From: Plantago major
Taxonomy: Eukaryota > Streptophyta > Magnoliopsida > Lamiales > Plantaginaceae
Length of the DNA stretch: 64,000 nucleotides
Assembly: GCA_026545765.1 (NCBI GenBank)
Contig: CM048839.1
Location: forward strand, 14,880,566-14,944,565
Reading direction: 5' to 3'
Part shown: one piece after another, positions 34,388 to 47,045 of the stretch
Numbering within the stretch: position 1 is the stretch's first letter
How the letters are laid out: each line of letters starts with the position of its first letter
Program-made: the position numbers and the translations under genes
Notes under the pieces: generated by a model
Told to the model about the DNA's origin: nothing
Seen by the model: the letters and a program-made list of their open reading frames with translations, nothing else
Databases searched by the model: none

Positions 34388-36782
34388 CTACTGACTCTCT
34401 ACAGAATGGAATTCTGTATCAGACTCTGTATAAAATCCAGTAATGTTTGATGGTTCGGGCAAGATCATAGAAGGGCTATTAAGCATCACGACAATTGATG
34501 TTATGGATGGTCTGTCTTTTGCTTTTGGTTGAACGCATAACAGACCGATGTGAATACATCTCAAAATGGCCCGTAAGATACTTGGGTCGTCGTTTAATAA
34601 CAAAGGATCTACCAATTTTTCATCAGTACTTGTTTCCCAAGCATCCCATGCCTGTGAAATTTAAGATTTCACTAAACTGGTAGTTGACAGATAGATAGTA
34701 CATGATAGAGTTAGGTTTAAAGTTTAGAAATATCTTACTCTCCTTATTGGTTTCTTCTCCTTCGGAGGAGAAACCAATAAGGGTAACCAAGTTCCTATGT
34801 TTAAGTTGTGCCAGTATGCCTACTTCAGCTTTGAACTCCCTTTCCCCTTGATTTGAACCTATTGCCAATCGTTTCACAGCTATTTCCCAACCGCCTGGAA
34901 GTTTTCCCTGAAATTATGTCACATATGACAGATCAAAACAGATTTAGTAGGTACTGCTAATTTGTATGTTGTCTGTATCCCATATTTCCCATCTGTTATA
35001 TTCTACTCTTACAGAGGTTCGGACTTTTAGATGAGACAACATTATTTCTCTATCATAATTAAACATGTTTATTACCCAGAAAACAGCACCAAAACCACCT
35101 TTCCCCAACTCTGAGGAGAAGCCATTTCTGGCAACTCTGATTTCGTCGAACATGAGCTGCAAGAGATCCACATTACCAGTAGCTGGAACTGGAAGTGGGC
35201 TTGGGAGAGGTTGAGCCTCACCTTCAGAAAAATAATACCAAAGAGAACATATAGTATTAGTATGTCTTAACATTTGCAGCTTCATTTTAGCTTTATTTTA
35301 ACTTGTGGTCGTAGCTCAATTGTACTTAATCCAACTCTTCCCAATTGCAGCTTCACTTTAGCTTTTGATTTACAAATAAATGTTCATCTTTTTAAGTCAA
35401 ATGAAATAATTCATACTACTGCGTGATATGAAGTCTTCTAATAAAACCAAACCCATATAATATAGTATACATGATGTTCTGCAGTTCTGCTGATCAGGAT
35501 AGATGTGAAGACAAAGTAAAACGATTTTTGTGGGAAATAAAAAACTTACTATCATGAGTTTTGGAGGCCTGATGGCTTAATAATTTCTTCCTTCTTATTA
35601 AGAAGGCAACAATAAGAGCTATAATCATTAGACCAGCAAATGCTGAAACAATGGTTATGAGAGTCTGAGTTGTTGCTGAGTCCTTTCTGCTGCCTATAAA
35701 CCAAGCATGCTTGTTAGAAATCTTCGGATCCATTTATGTTAAGTACTCTATAATACACCATGTATATAAATTATAGTAAGTATGACTTAGACCTTGTAGA
35801 TCACGGATACATCACTTCAAAAACGAATGTGAATGCTTTTTTTTCAAAGTCATGTGGCTCATTTAGCAAGAAGATCATAAAATTATTAGTACTACTATTT
35901 TGACGATACCTAGTGGCAGAGGTGTGAATGGTTGTGCAGATGGTGCAGACGCAGATGCGGTAGTCGTGAGAGGTGTCAATGGTTGTGCAACTGGCACATG
36001 CACAGACACGGATGGGGTAGTTGTGGATTCAATCTCCAGAAGTCTTGTTGTATTATAGAAAGGTCCGGTACTCTGGTCCCATAACGAAGATCACAGCTAG
36101 CCACATAGACTCTCACATTTCCCTTAGCATCACAACATGTTGACAAATGTTGGGCAGCAGTGGTTAGGCAAGAAGTACAATCTTGTTCTGACAAGTCAGG
36201 TGTGCACTGCACCAGTGCATAATTGGATGTATTCCGACTCCCAACCGCCACTTTCAGTAATGAACCCCCTGTAGCTGCCCGTGGTATAAGTTCATTTAAT
36301 AGATTCGCGAGATCTGACATAAACAGATGTGTATCACCAGTCACGTTCCGTGGGTCCCACTCATAATACATATTCTCGTGGTCATTGCTACTGAAGATGG
36401 GAACGTCAGAGTATCGGAACCAGCAGAGGTATGACCACCTGATGACCTGTCGATTGGTCGGACATGATTGTAAGGCAGCACTTGTTAAATTCTCGACACA
36501 GCTGCTACACGTGTCGAGCTGTGTGTCGCCTCTGCAGATCGCCTTGACGTGGACTTGGTCGTAGGTGTTTGAGTCTCTTGATGCATAGTAGAAGCCGTTA
36601 GCATCCATGTTTTTGGGAAGAGAGTAGAGGAGGGCATTGAGATTTTCTGCGTATTTACTCTTCTCAGTGAAATTGCCTGCATTTATGCAGTATGTACTGG
36701 CTGTTTGCTCTCTAAAGAAGGCTAAAACGTTTGCCAGAATCAGGATTATGATCAAAACTGGTAGGTTTCTTTGGTACATCAT
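34388..36782 (-). pseudogene. CRK copy 1: DUF26 receptor-like kinase with the kinase core deleted
   Basis: Cysteine-rich receptor-like kinases have a signal peptide, two extracellular DUF26 domains, a membrane helix and a Ser/Thr kinase. Here exon 1 (from ATG 36782) encodes the signal peptide and both DUF26 motifs (CRGDTQLDTCSSC, CTPDLSEQDCTSC), but an indel near 36,060 shifts the frame, ending the ORF at 35976. The membrane exon (35550-35693), the Gly-loop exon (about 35,050-35,215, ELGKGGFGAVF) and the VAVK/alpha-C exon (34,745-34,907) remain. Everything from GFSSEGE to the end of exon 6, including HRD and DFG, is deleted; the junction abuts an intron-6-like sequence at about 34,735. The last exon (34388-34651) persists but is out of phase. 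Two independent lesions make a functional kinase impossible; a secreted DUF26 peptide of 268 residues could still be made. Confidence 0.85.
34742..34782. repeat. 19-bp inverted repeat with 3-nt loop at a deletion junction
   Basis: CCTTATTGGTTTCTTCTCC, TTC, then GGAGGAGAAACCAATAAGG: arms match at 18 of 19 positions. The right arm is genuine CRK exon 4; the left arm is absent from CRK copies 2 and 3. Confidence 0.9.
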
Positions 36783-37088
36783 GATTATTAAGCTTAGCTT
36801 AGCTTACTACTACATATAAATTTATACTAGTCTACAACATAAATATCTGTGCTTCGTATCTGACCTTAAAAACGTTATCATGGTCTGTTAGTGGCTGAGA
36901 TTATTTGTCATGGTCAGTGCTTGTTTACTTTTGGAGTGAGATTATTGTTAGTCGGACTGACATACCGAAATTAGATCTCTTTAAAAACTTATGGTACTAA
37001 ATTGAGAGGGTAAAATCTATGATCAGAAAATGGATAATCAAAAGTAAAAAAATTCAAGATAAGTCGACAAATGATAGATAGCGAAGCT

Positions 37089-37478
37089 TGTTAAAAATAT
37101 GACCTGAAGATGGAGATATCATATTATGCTTGTAGAGAAAGATTGCAAAGAGATAAATGTTACTCCAATAAACTTTTTATTTCATATGAAGTCTCCAACT
37201 TGATTTACATGTACAAAGAAGTCTTTATATATATACAAAACATTAACCTATACTAGGATATATGAAAGATGCTAAAAGAATATTCTTTACATTTTGTAAT
37301 ATATCTAGAGATACAATCTAGTGTAACATGGACTAGCTACTCCGCTCGTTTCTTCGCATCTCTTTCTTCATTATCTTATAGGCTTGGCGTACATGCGTAG
37401 AGCTCATACAATCGTTCAGTTTACTTGTGTTATATTCTTTATTTTAATACTCCTTATGTTTTGTTCTCTATTTTAACA
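37089..37478 (-). repeat. 3' LTR of the non-coding element
   Basis: 390 bp, ends TGTT...AACA, paired with 41907-42296. Confidence 0.95.
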
Positions 37479-38410
37479 CTCCCCCTCAAGATGATCATGG
37501 ATTTTTATCTATGTGCATCTTGGACACCAGAAAATTGCATGGGAAATAAAATCGGTTTCTAATAGAAACACCATGGGACTTTCTACGAATTTTGATTCCT
37601 ACAAATAATCTTTGTGTCGATAGCATTTAGCTTCATCATGTCCGAAAGTGATCCAATTGATTCCAACTCATGTGTTGACATGCAATGTAGCTTTAGTGTG
37701 CTTGATTGAAAGTATTTTTCTTGAGATTTCTCCTCAAAGGCTCAAACCAATAGGCCTTTTGAGTTTTGAGGTAGGGAGTTTGTATAGGCAAACTTTCATT
37801 TGATGCATAGGAGTACTGTCTATATATACTTTGTGTTGAATCTCAAAGGTTAATAGATTTGAAACATTCATTCAAACCATTAGTTTTCTCATTTGTGAGG
37901 AGATCAAACACCTTTTTTTTAACATGTAAAGACTTGTCAAGACAAATTAAGTTTTACAAACATAAATGCCTTGGTAACATTTTGTTCCAATGTTGCAACA
38001 TAGTAAATATTAGACTCATGAGCTATAAATGAGATGTCATAGACCAGAATTTTTCTCATCTTTAGTGATAATAACAAAGCTGGTGAAGGAACTTTTGGAG
38101 CATGCTTTAAGACATTTTTGGTGTAGAGGTACCTCAAACTTTAAAGGAAGACCTTGAGATCATTGATTCACTGAATCGTTCAATTAATACAGTGTATATA
38201 TGAAGCAATCACAATGAATTTTATTTATTTATTTATTTTTCTTTTCATTCATCTTGTGAAGTCAAGAAACTTTTAGATAGTTGATAAGGACTTCTAAATC
38301 TAATAGATGGCTCTCACCTTAGTCCCGATAAACAAAATGAAGTGTTGGGAAACTTAGTTTTCAGAATTTTTGAATGATGATTCCCACATTTGGAGATCTT
38401 TTTTTTTTTT

Positions 38411-38515
<105 letters not shown>

Positions 38516-41500
38516 ATGTGACTAGGATGATGGATAATGAGTAGTCAAAATATGATCACTAAATTATAAATGTGATGATTCAATCTTGATCTCACGATAC
38601 TACCTTTGTGATATCAAAACTTTGAAAGAGTGACTTCACTATAATTTGAAGACAATAATCACAACTTCTTAGCTGGATAAACAATCCTTCATGGCTGAAC
38701 AAATACTTGTGACTTCAACAAAATGATATGAATTCCAGTTTCCTGATCATGGTTCATAGTTCATGGATCTTATCTCTTCCAACTTCCCTTTCCATTTTTG
38801 ACTTAAAGTCAATATTTGCACAATTCGGAAGATTTCTCACCTGAACTTGAATTTTCTGCTTCCTTTTTTTTTTTTTCCTTGAATTACATGGTGAGTGATA
38901 GGGCATGTATTTTGGAGTTGAGAATGAGTGAGTGATTACATCTTAGTTTCCCACTCAAATCCTAAACTTACAGGAACTGCATAATGATTGTTGCATTTAA
39001 TAATCAATACTCTTAAGAATCATGATAAATAAGAATCGTCTTGCTATATCTCCATTTGAGCTTAAAGTCATTTATACTACACTAGAAACATAATATGCTC
39101 CTTCATGAGTGAGAAAATGGGAATTTGTAGATTTTTAGCAATAGGTGGTATGGGGCTTCAACCGCATGGTAATTGAATTGAATCCATTATCACCAGAAGA
39201 CTCATCAATCTTTGATATGTAGTGTTTCACTTCTAGACTTGCAGTTTCCCTTCAACTATACAGAGTTATGACTTTGTTATGGCTCAATATTTGATGCTTC
39301 GTTGCCTAATTTCAACGAAACTAGTTAATGCTCTGGCAAGAAAAGCAACCGTGATACTCAAGATTTTTTGAATTAATTGGATGAGTAAGTGCTGGTTCTT
39401 TCCCTCAAATCCCAATTATCCTTCAGACTCTATGATAGAAGATAACTCATTACTTTTAAAGAGAGCAGTAGCATTGATGGTGCTTGCTGGTGGATTGTTG
39501 AGCTTAAGCTCAATCCTGTTGAGATGACTGAGAGCTCTTTCTATGTAATTACTTCATGGTTTATTTATCATTTTCATTTGATGGTGAAGAACATTATCAT
39601 TAATCAATTATTCAATATGTAAGGCTCATTTCAAACCACCATCAATTACAGCAAACTTCATGGAGCAGATGATTTAAGTTCAATATCATAATCATCAAGA
39701 ACTCAATAAGAGTTGAAACTTATAGAAACCAACTCCATGCAATATCTGGTAATTTATATACCCTTTTCTGCATTTTTATTTATTTATTTTCTTTTGCATT
39801 AAGCTAAAAGATGCAGAATGTTCAACAATGTAACTTTGCTTTAAACAAAGAATTGCTGAATATTTCAACAAGGGCAAGAAGAATCATGCAAATTCAGTTT
39901 CTGAAAAGAGCAGAGGTGCTACTTGTAGCTTTTCTCGAGTGATATGCATTGAAGACTTAGTCTTTAATCTTTCAATTTCCAAGACTTATGTAAGCCAAAA
40001 GTATACTGCTTTTGATATGTCTCATCATAATTGAAACTATAAAAATCCTCTTGTAAGGGATTCCAGAAGTGATTTTTTTTTTTAACTTCCCCACTGTTCT
40101 ATAACTCTTGATTTACAGAGAGAGGTGATTCTCATAAGCACAGACATTTTATGTCTAGTGGTGATTATGGAATGAATTCCTTAGAACATATGCATATTAG
40201 CTTTAGCTGCGTACAAGATTAACATTACAACTAATTGTTAGTAGTATTTATTTAACTTTCGCATATGGCAGCAGTTGGAAAATCGGTTTACTTCAAGTGT
40301 TGAAGGCTTGAAGCATATAAACAATATGAACAACTCAATACTAATAAGGATCATGGAAAATACTAATAGAAAAATATAGCATTCAGATTCGATACCTGAA
40401 TCGGAAAAAGCTAGCTCAAGATCGTAAGAAAAGCAGCTTTGATATCTGGGCAGGAGCAGGTTTACGTTGCAAGGTAGAGCTATGAACTCTAGATCTGTGA
40501 ATCTATGATCTTCAGATCTTTGAATCACAATCTACGTCCCTGGACTTGGAAGCTAGACTTGGTGCAATAGCCAAATTGAACCAAACTGTGGAAATAACAT
40601 ATTTTATGTGAACCAGCCGGTTCATTTTCGATGTGGCCGAGCGAAACTGTGCAGTTGTCTTGTTAATTTGGAGAGCCTATTTTTCTCTCAGCTATGCTTA
40701 GTTCAGATGATTCCAGCATAAGTTATGGGCATAGTCGAAAGTCATTTGCTTATGTAGCTACTTACTATCATTATTCTTTTCCCAACAAAGACATAAACTA
40801 TCTCCAACTTTCTTTGTTTCTTTTACTGGATTCACTCAGTAAAAAAAAAAACTGGGGCTTCTAAGCCACTTAAGTGATTGAGAAGGAAATATCATTTCAT
40901 GTTCTTCAAGAACTCTGAACTTTGTTTCCGCCTTGAGACAATCTCAACCTTGTTGTCAGACAAACCTTAAAGATGAGTATGGTTCAGATTATTCTGGCCA
41001 ACCAAAACTATCCAGTCTAAATGCTGGAATGAGAGTCTTGTTTATGCAGGCAGTATTTTGGTGCTCTGACTTTCTCAACTCTCAAATCTGAAGTATGTAA
41101 TCCTCGCCCCAGATCTGGAAGCTAGAGGTAGTTTATCAGTGGATTATAACTGGCACGACAGATTGTGTTCCGCCGGTGATGTATTGTCCAGATTTAAACC
41201 TAGAGGATTTCTTTTCTGGGATTTAAAGACTCCATTGGAGGCGAGCTTTTGTAGATTTGATTTCTACTATTTTCTAAGCAGTTGAGGCTTTTGATGGATT
41301 ATGGGATCTCTTAAACTTCTTTCTGAGTACACGCCTCATATATATTCAGAGTGTAGCAACACTTTCTTCTCCGAATGGCATACTGTATTTTCAGATTTGT
41401 ACCGGATGAGGCTTTGTCACAAGGTTGCCAACTTGCCATCAGGCTCGATTTTGCAGATCTTGTAACAAGGAAAAAAAAGAAGAAAAAAAACGAGACACTG

Positions 41501-41890
41501 TCTCTAACTCTTTCTCTCTGCATAGCTTTCTAAAACAGAGATCTGGTGATATGAGAATGGTTTCATACAGATCTAGATACTAAACAGTAAACACAAAAGA
41601 AGCAAGAGATGCCTTCAATAGCTTTCTCCTCGATTATAATAGCTTTGAACAATCAGATCTGTTGTATAAGCATTATTTATCTTGTCTTCTTTGTAATGTT
41701 GCAATAAAGATAAAAAGGTTTTAGTATTTCACTCTCGGTATTGTTTCCCATAAGACAGTAATGTTGTCTTTTCTACTTTTGCTTTGCATACTCAATATGA
41801 TACAGATCTCGTAATATAGATTACCCCATCTATGGAGGTGAAAATAACTTTGCAATCTATCTTTTGTTCAGGCACTTGCTAGGATCAAGC

Positions 41891-41906
41891 CTAGGCTCTG
41901 ATACCA
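41891..41906 (-). other. Primer binding site for initiator tRNA-Met
   Basis: Minus strand TGGTATCAGAGCCTAG starts immediately after the 5' LTR; its first 12 bases are the classic Copia-type iMet site. Confidence 0.93.
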
Positions 41907-42296
41907 TGTTAAAAATATGACCTGAAGATGGAGATATCATATTATGCTTGTAGAGAAAGATTGCAAAGAGATAAATGTTATTCCAATAAACTTTTTATTT
42001 CATATGAAGTCTCCAACTTGATTTACATGTACAAAGAAGTCTTTATATATATACAAAACATTAACCTATACTAGGATATATGAAAGATGCTAAAAGAATA
42101 TTCTTTACATTTTGTAATATATCTAGAGATACAATCTAGTGTAACATGGACTAGCTACTCCGCTCGTTTCTTCGCATCTCTTTATTCATTCTCTTATAGG
42201 CTTGGCGTACATGCGTAGAGCTCATGCAATCGTTCAGTTTACTTGTGTTATATTCTTTATTTTAATACTCCTTATGTTTTGTTCTCTATTTTAACA
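41907..42296 (-). repeat. 5' LTR of the non-coding element
   Basis: 390 bp, about 99% identical to 37089-37478. Confidence 0.95.
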
Positions 42297-42599
42297 AAGC
42301 TAGTGGAGTTTGTTAGTCCTTTGAAATTTGGGACTAGATCAGCTAGCAGCTAGGGGAATAGGGGACGTGATTTTCAAACATGAACGAATGTTCTGCGTAA
42401 TTACTCATGAATTCACATTTTTCAAACTTCCCCAATACTCGTCAAGTCATACGATGACGATGGCTCCGTTTAGTTTACGATCAAGCTAAAACTAGTTGAT
42501 AAGTTAGTCCGTAGTTTATGGAAGACAAAAACTCAGGGAAGACTAAAAAGACTCAAATAAACTCAATAACTCTCGCCGGTTGAGTATCTATTGAATTCG

Positions 42600-42745
42600 A
42601 TTTGAGTTTTCCTAGCTCAATGGGACTCAATCCAACTCTTCCCAATTACCAACTTCATTTTAGCTTTTTATATACTTCAAATTTTCATCTTAATTCATAC
42701 TTGTAATCTCCTCGAGAAATTATGCCGGTATGACATAGCATTCAA
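42600..42745 (-). pseudogene. Relic of CRK intron 2 (fourth CRK trace)
   Basis: TAGCTCAATGGGACTCAATC, CAACTCTTCCCAATTA and CATTTTAGCTTTTTATATAC match intron 2 of CRK copy 1 (about 35,313-35,375), copy 2 (about 45,893) and copy 3 (about 53,550), in the same orientation. No adjoining exon survives. Confidence 0.55.
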
Positions 42746-43351
42746 TGTATTTTAGCAGGGAGATTCTTTTATAGCCAAGAAAGTGTTTCCAATTCTAAAG
42801 TTTTCAACGGTTGTGATCAAATCTGAGAAAGGAACGTCTGGGATTAAATCTGGTAGTTACAACTCTTCTGTTTAGACGGTTAAACAGAGCAGAGTTTGTT
42901 ATGACGTTTTTGCAGCGGTTACTTGGTGGATTTGCTATATAACTAATTGAGAAGATTCGTCTAATTCAGTGGTAGATAATTCCTCTATCAATTTATGATT
43001 CATGTATACATATGCAGAGTAACAGTGAGATTAGGGTTGAGTACAGAGAGTTGCAGAATTTGGTCAATTGCTGTATAATTCTGTGATTGATCTCTTGTTA
43101 GCTGCTTGTATGATCCCTGATTGTTTATTCATATATTCCAGTGATTTCCGTAGATGCAGGCATTTGATTTCTCCGTACTACGTAAAATCTCGTGTCGCTT
43201 TTCGGTTAATTTGTTCGTTGTGTTCTTGTTTCGCCATTGAAGCTTGTCTAGCTCACAAGCTTAAACTCAACAGCCCATGTTTATAAGTATGTTGTATACC
43301 TCATGGATTGATCAGAATGAATAAAAGTACTTGAGAAACAGGTGCATTTTT
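42746..43351. other. Spacer before the tRNA relic, no gene supported
   Basis: AT-rich. A 72-codon ORF at 43,068 lacks any recognisable family. Confidence 0.4.
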
Positions 43352-43353
43352 AT

Positions 43354-43419
43354 GAATCTCGTAGCTCAGCAGGTTAGAGCTAAGCGGGAGGTCTTGAGTT
43401 CAACTCTCCACGAGAGCAT
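43354..43419 (+). pseudogene. tRNA-Thr relic lacking the anticodon arm
   Basis: It matches the intact tRNA at 32400 (CTCGTAGCTCAG, GCGGGAGGTCTTGAGTTCAA, CACGAGAGCA). About 10 nt between the D-arm and AAGCGGG are deleted, removing half the anticodon stem and the anticodon. The acceptor 5' strand is also damaged. A non-functional duplicate. Confidence 0.9.
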
Positions 43420-43428
43420 TTTTATTTT

Positions 43429-43705
43429 TAATTTTTGTGACATGTAATTAGGGATTAGAAGAGTACTCACTGCATTATTGAGAATACATAGTATATATAG
43501 TTCCTAATTAACTTTTGTGTACATACTTTTCAAAAAAAAGAAAAAACTTTTGTGTACATTTAATTAGGAGAGTACTTACTGCATTATATTAGTTCCTAAT
43601 TTAACTATTGTGTACATGTAATTAGGGATTAGGGGAGTACTCGCTGCACTATTGAGAGTACATATATACTAGTTCCTAATTTAATTTGTGTGTACATGTA
43701 ATTAG
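43429..43705. repeat. 72-76-bp tandem repeat downstream of the tRNA relic
   Basis: Same unit as 32494-32797 (GTGTACATGTAATTAGGGAT, GGAGTACTCGCTGCA). It carries a 20-bp A-rich insert at 43525-43544. Confidence 0.85.
43510..43559 (+). mobile_element. A-tail-only retroinsertion with 15-bp TSD
   Basis: AACTTTTGTGTACAT occurs at 43510-43524 and 43545-43559 around ACTTTTCAAAAAAAAGAAAA. The paralogous repeat near 32,618 has a single uninterrupted copy. Polymerase slippage is less likely because a 15-bp unique sequence is duplicated. Confidence 0.55.
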
Positions 43706-44335
43706 TTATTCTTTTCTCGGTTCAACACGAATCACTTCTTTCATTAAACAGTTTCCTTTTACAAGAGTCTATTGTGTTACTGATATTAGTTGTATCTGAC
43801 ATGCACAATTAATTGGGTGATAAACTATGAACAAAGTTGGTGATAAATTCATACTCAACTGTCTGTTTATGCAGCTTTGACGTCCTCCTTTAAAATACTT
43901 AACAGAATCCAGACTGTGGTTTCTTTATAAAAGTCCGAGACTCGTAGTAGCTCTGAACAATTTCCGAATTTACTTGAAATAATGCCTTTCAAAGTGAATC
44001 TGTGCAGATGTGCTAAACTGATGGACTTTAATCCCAAAATGATCAAGCAAACACTTGAAAGTAACCATTGCTGCAATATCCTGCAGGTTACTTATATTTC
44101 TTAACATAACATAAAACATCCTGAATTCTAGTAAAGCTATGTTTTGCCAAAACATTTACTAGCTATAATACATACAGACCTAACCTACGAGCACTTGACC
44201 TGCGTTTCCTGAACAATTTTATACCGAAATATCAATTCCGATCATTTAAACAACTGATTATGAATTTTACAGACATGAATAGCAAATACATACTTCAGCG
44301 AATTGAAATAATTCCGTCTGTATTTACTATTTCTT

Positions 44336-45847
44336 TTAGTTGACTGGGTGTACCGAATGATATTCTGTAGAAGTCTGCGAAGAAAATCCAGCATTTGATG
44401 GTTGTTGCAAGATCGTAGAAGGGCTACTAAACATTGTGACAATTTGATTTATTGACGGCCTTTTATCTGATCTTGGTTGAACGCACAACAGACCAATGTG
44501 AATACATCCTTCAATGGTTCGTGAGATCTCGAATCAACCTTTAACACGGGATCTACCAAATTTACAGTGCTTCCCTCTAGCCAGGCCTTCCATGCCTGTG
44601 ATGAGAAGCAGCATTTTCTTAAGCTGGAAATAACAGCTACTAGATAATACAATTAAGTTTAGATATTTCTTACAGTAGTTATGAGATGCCCCTCTCGATT
44701 GTTCTTTTGACCACTTATAATTTATAATTTCTAGAAGTAGCACACCAAAGCTGAACACATCTGACTTCATAGAGAATAGATTTTGGTCTTTGTATTCAGG
44801 CGCCATATATCCACTGCAAGAGGTACATATACGAACTACATGTTAACACACCATTTTACCAAGGTTATGACTGTGTTGACATGCATGTCATTGATATGGC
44901 TTAGGCGGTGTATGCGAGAGTTTTCTAAAGCTATTTGTGACTTTTCAATGGCTCCTAATATAGTTTGACATGTTTGCAAATATAACTCCCGCTTGCACTT
45001 TCAGAAGTGTTCAAAAAGTTACAAGTCCAGGCAGAAGTTTAAATTATCTCCTTATAAGATGAGTTTAGAAACTGCTGAAGTTGCAATATGATATGATGAA
45101 AGCGAAAACAGCAAGAGATTAGATACATACGGTGTTCCAATGACTCTGCTGGTACTGCAGTGAGATTGATCTAGCTCAAGTAACCTAGCCAGGCCAAAAT
45201 CTGCAATTTTCGAGTTCATCTCTCCATCTAGAAGTACATTACTAGGCTTGAGATCACGATGGACGATTTTAAGCTGAGAATCTTCGTGTAGATAAACAAT
45301 ACCCTTGACGATGCCCCCTATAATCGTGAAGCGTGTATTCCAATCTAAATTGGAACGTTTGGTTTGGTCTGCAAATTAAACCAGGATCAGATCCAATTAT
45401 AAGAAGAGTAGTTTTATCCATTGAATTCGAAGGTTAAAAGGGCGGAAAAGTTTACCAAATAAGAAATTGTTTAGACTTCCGTTTTGAACATATTCATACA
45501 CAAGTAACTTGTCTTCTCCTTCTGAGGAGAACCCAATCAGGGTAACCAGGTTCTTATGTCTAAGTTGTGCTTTTCACTGCTATTTTTCGACTGTCTGGAA
45601 GTTCTCCCTGAAATTCATTTGACAGATCAAAACAGCTTTAGTAATTATTTTTTCACTGTATACACTGATACATAGAAACATGTTCATTACCAAGAAAATA
45701 GCCCCAAAACCACCTCGCCCCAACTCCTTTGAGAAGTCATTTGTGGCAACTTTGATTTCATCAAACTTGATGTGCCTCAAGTTATTTGCAATGCCACTAG
45801 CAGGAGACAGATTCACATTCGGGCTAGGAAGAGCATGAACCTCACCT
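44336..45847 (-). pseudogene. CRK copy 2: 5'-truncated kinase fragment
   Basis: Only kinase exons remain: the Gly-loop exon (about 45,695-45,847, ELGRGGFGAIF), a damaged exon 4, the catalytic exon (about 45,132-45,372, with intact VHRDLKPSN and DFGLARL), the activation/APE exon and the last exon ending at TAA 44336-44338. An out-of-frame deletion removes the stretch from after AVK to AQLRHKNL, including the alpha-C Glu region. A frameshift near 44,530 separates DPVLKVDS from the correct [12 protein letters not shown] frame. The DUF26 and membrane exons are absent; homology to paralogues stops in intron 2 at about 45,945, where unrelated GC-rich DNA begins. Clearly non-functional. Confidence 0.88.
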
Positions 45848-45947
45848 TAAGCATAAAAGAAAAACGACAATATCAACGATTGGGTTATTGTCCTAGCTCA
45901 ATTGGACTCAATCCAACTCTTCTCAATGACAACTTAATTCGTTTTAT

Positions 45948-46385
45948 ATTTGCGCGCGTCGCCCCTGGACCCCGACTTGCTGACCGGGCAGCGAGACCCG
46001 TGATCGGGGTCGTACTCCTGCAATAAAAATTTGTTCCTGATGGGGTTCCAGAGTAACATATTATAACCAATTGAGCAAAAAAAAAAACAGAGACCGAGAC
46101 TTAACTCGCAAATTGCAGAAGAATAATCCAAGAAAGTGGTGTCGACATTGAAGTAGACCTTTTGTTTCTTTAATCTTGCTAATTTCTGAAAGAACTAGCT
46201 AGTTGGTCACCGACAATTAGTTGCAGCTCTCAAGAACTTGTCTTCAGTATTATCTTTGGTTACAGTAACGTGTGTTAATCCGTAGTGAATGCATTATTAC
46301 ATAGCCTCCTTCAGGATTGGGCATGTAAAAAAGCTATTTCGACATGATTGGCATGCTCACTTAATTTACGTTATTATAAACAACT
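45948..46385. other. GC-rich patch and spacer beyond the CRK copy 2 breakpoint
   Basis: 45,950-46,030 (GCGCGTCGCCCCTGGACC, GTGATCGGGGTCG) is far richer in G+C than its surroundings and absent from the CRK paralogues. No tRNA or rRNA was recognised in it. The rest is AT-rich. Confidence 0.4.
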
Positions 46386-46919
46386 TGTTGAGATTCAACA
46401 ATCAATCCCTTCGAACAAACAATCGATCAAACAATTACAAATTACACAAATCGAAACAACACAACGATTACGTTGTTCGACTTAAACAAACCTACATCCA
46501 CGGAAAAACGAGCACGGATTTTATTGATCACAATTGTAAGATTACAAGCTCTCAATCAATGAAACGATCAAGCTCAATCGACTATCTCTAATCTTCTATC
46601 TTCAACAATTTACAGAAGAATCAAGAAAACAATTGCGCAAAGAAACAAGATGAATATTGTGTTATAGAAACTGAGAAACAACTGAAATCGATCAATCGAT
46701 CTTTTGGTGATGATAACCGCCTTTTTTACTTGAAGAAGAAGAAAACAGAATGAGAGAAGAAACAGAAGAAGAAAACTCTGATGCTCTGTTTCTTCATTCC
46801 CGCTTTTTATATCCAATATAACAGCCATAACTGTTGTTTTAATCTCAGCCCTTCATCAATCTTGATTCAATCATGACCGTCCATCAATTATTTACTCAAT
46901 TTGAGCTACAATTCCAACA
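46386..46919 (-). repeat. 3' LTR of the Copia element
   Basis: 534 bp, partner of 51147-51677. Confidence 0.95.
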
Positions 46920-47045
46920 ATCTCCACCTTAGCTCAAACTCCATGGCTCTTCTCTCCCTTTATTGTTCTTTACTTGGTAGAACAAACAACCATTCAAGCT
47001 CCCTTAAGGCTAGAGCATGCCTCACTACATCTGTTAACACAACAG

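Noticed and set aside
44336-45847. CRK copy 2 as a functional receptor-like cytoplasmic kinase
   Set aside because: Although HRD and DFG are intact, an out-of-frame deletion removes the alpha-C region and a second frameshift hits the last exon.
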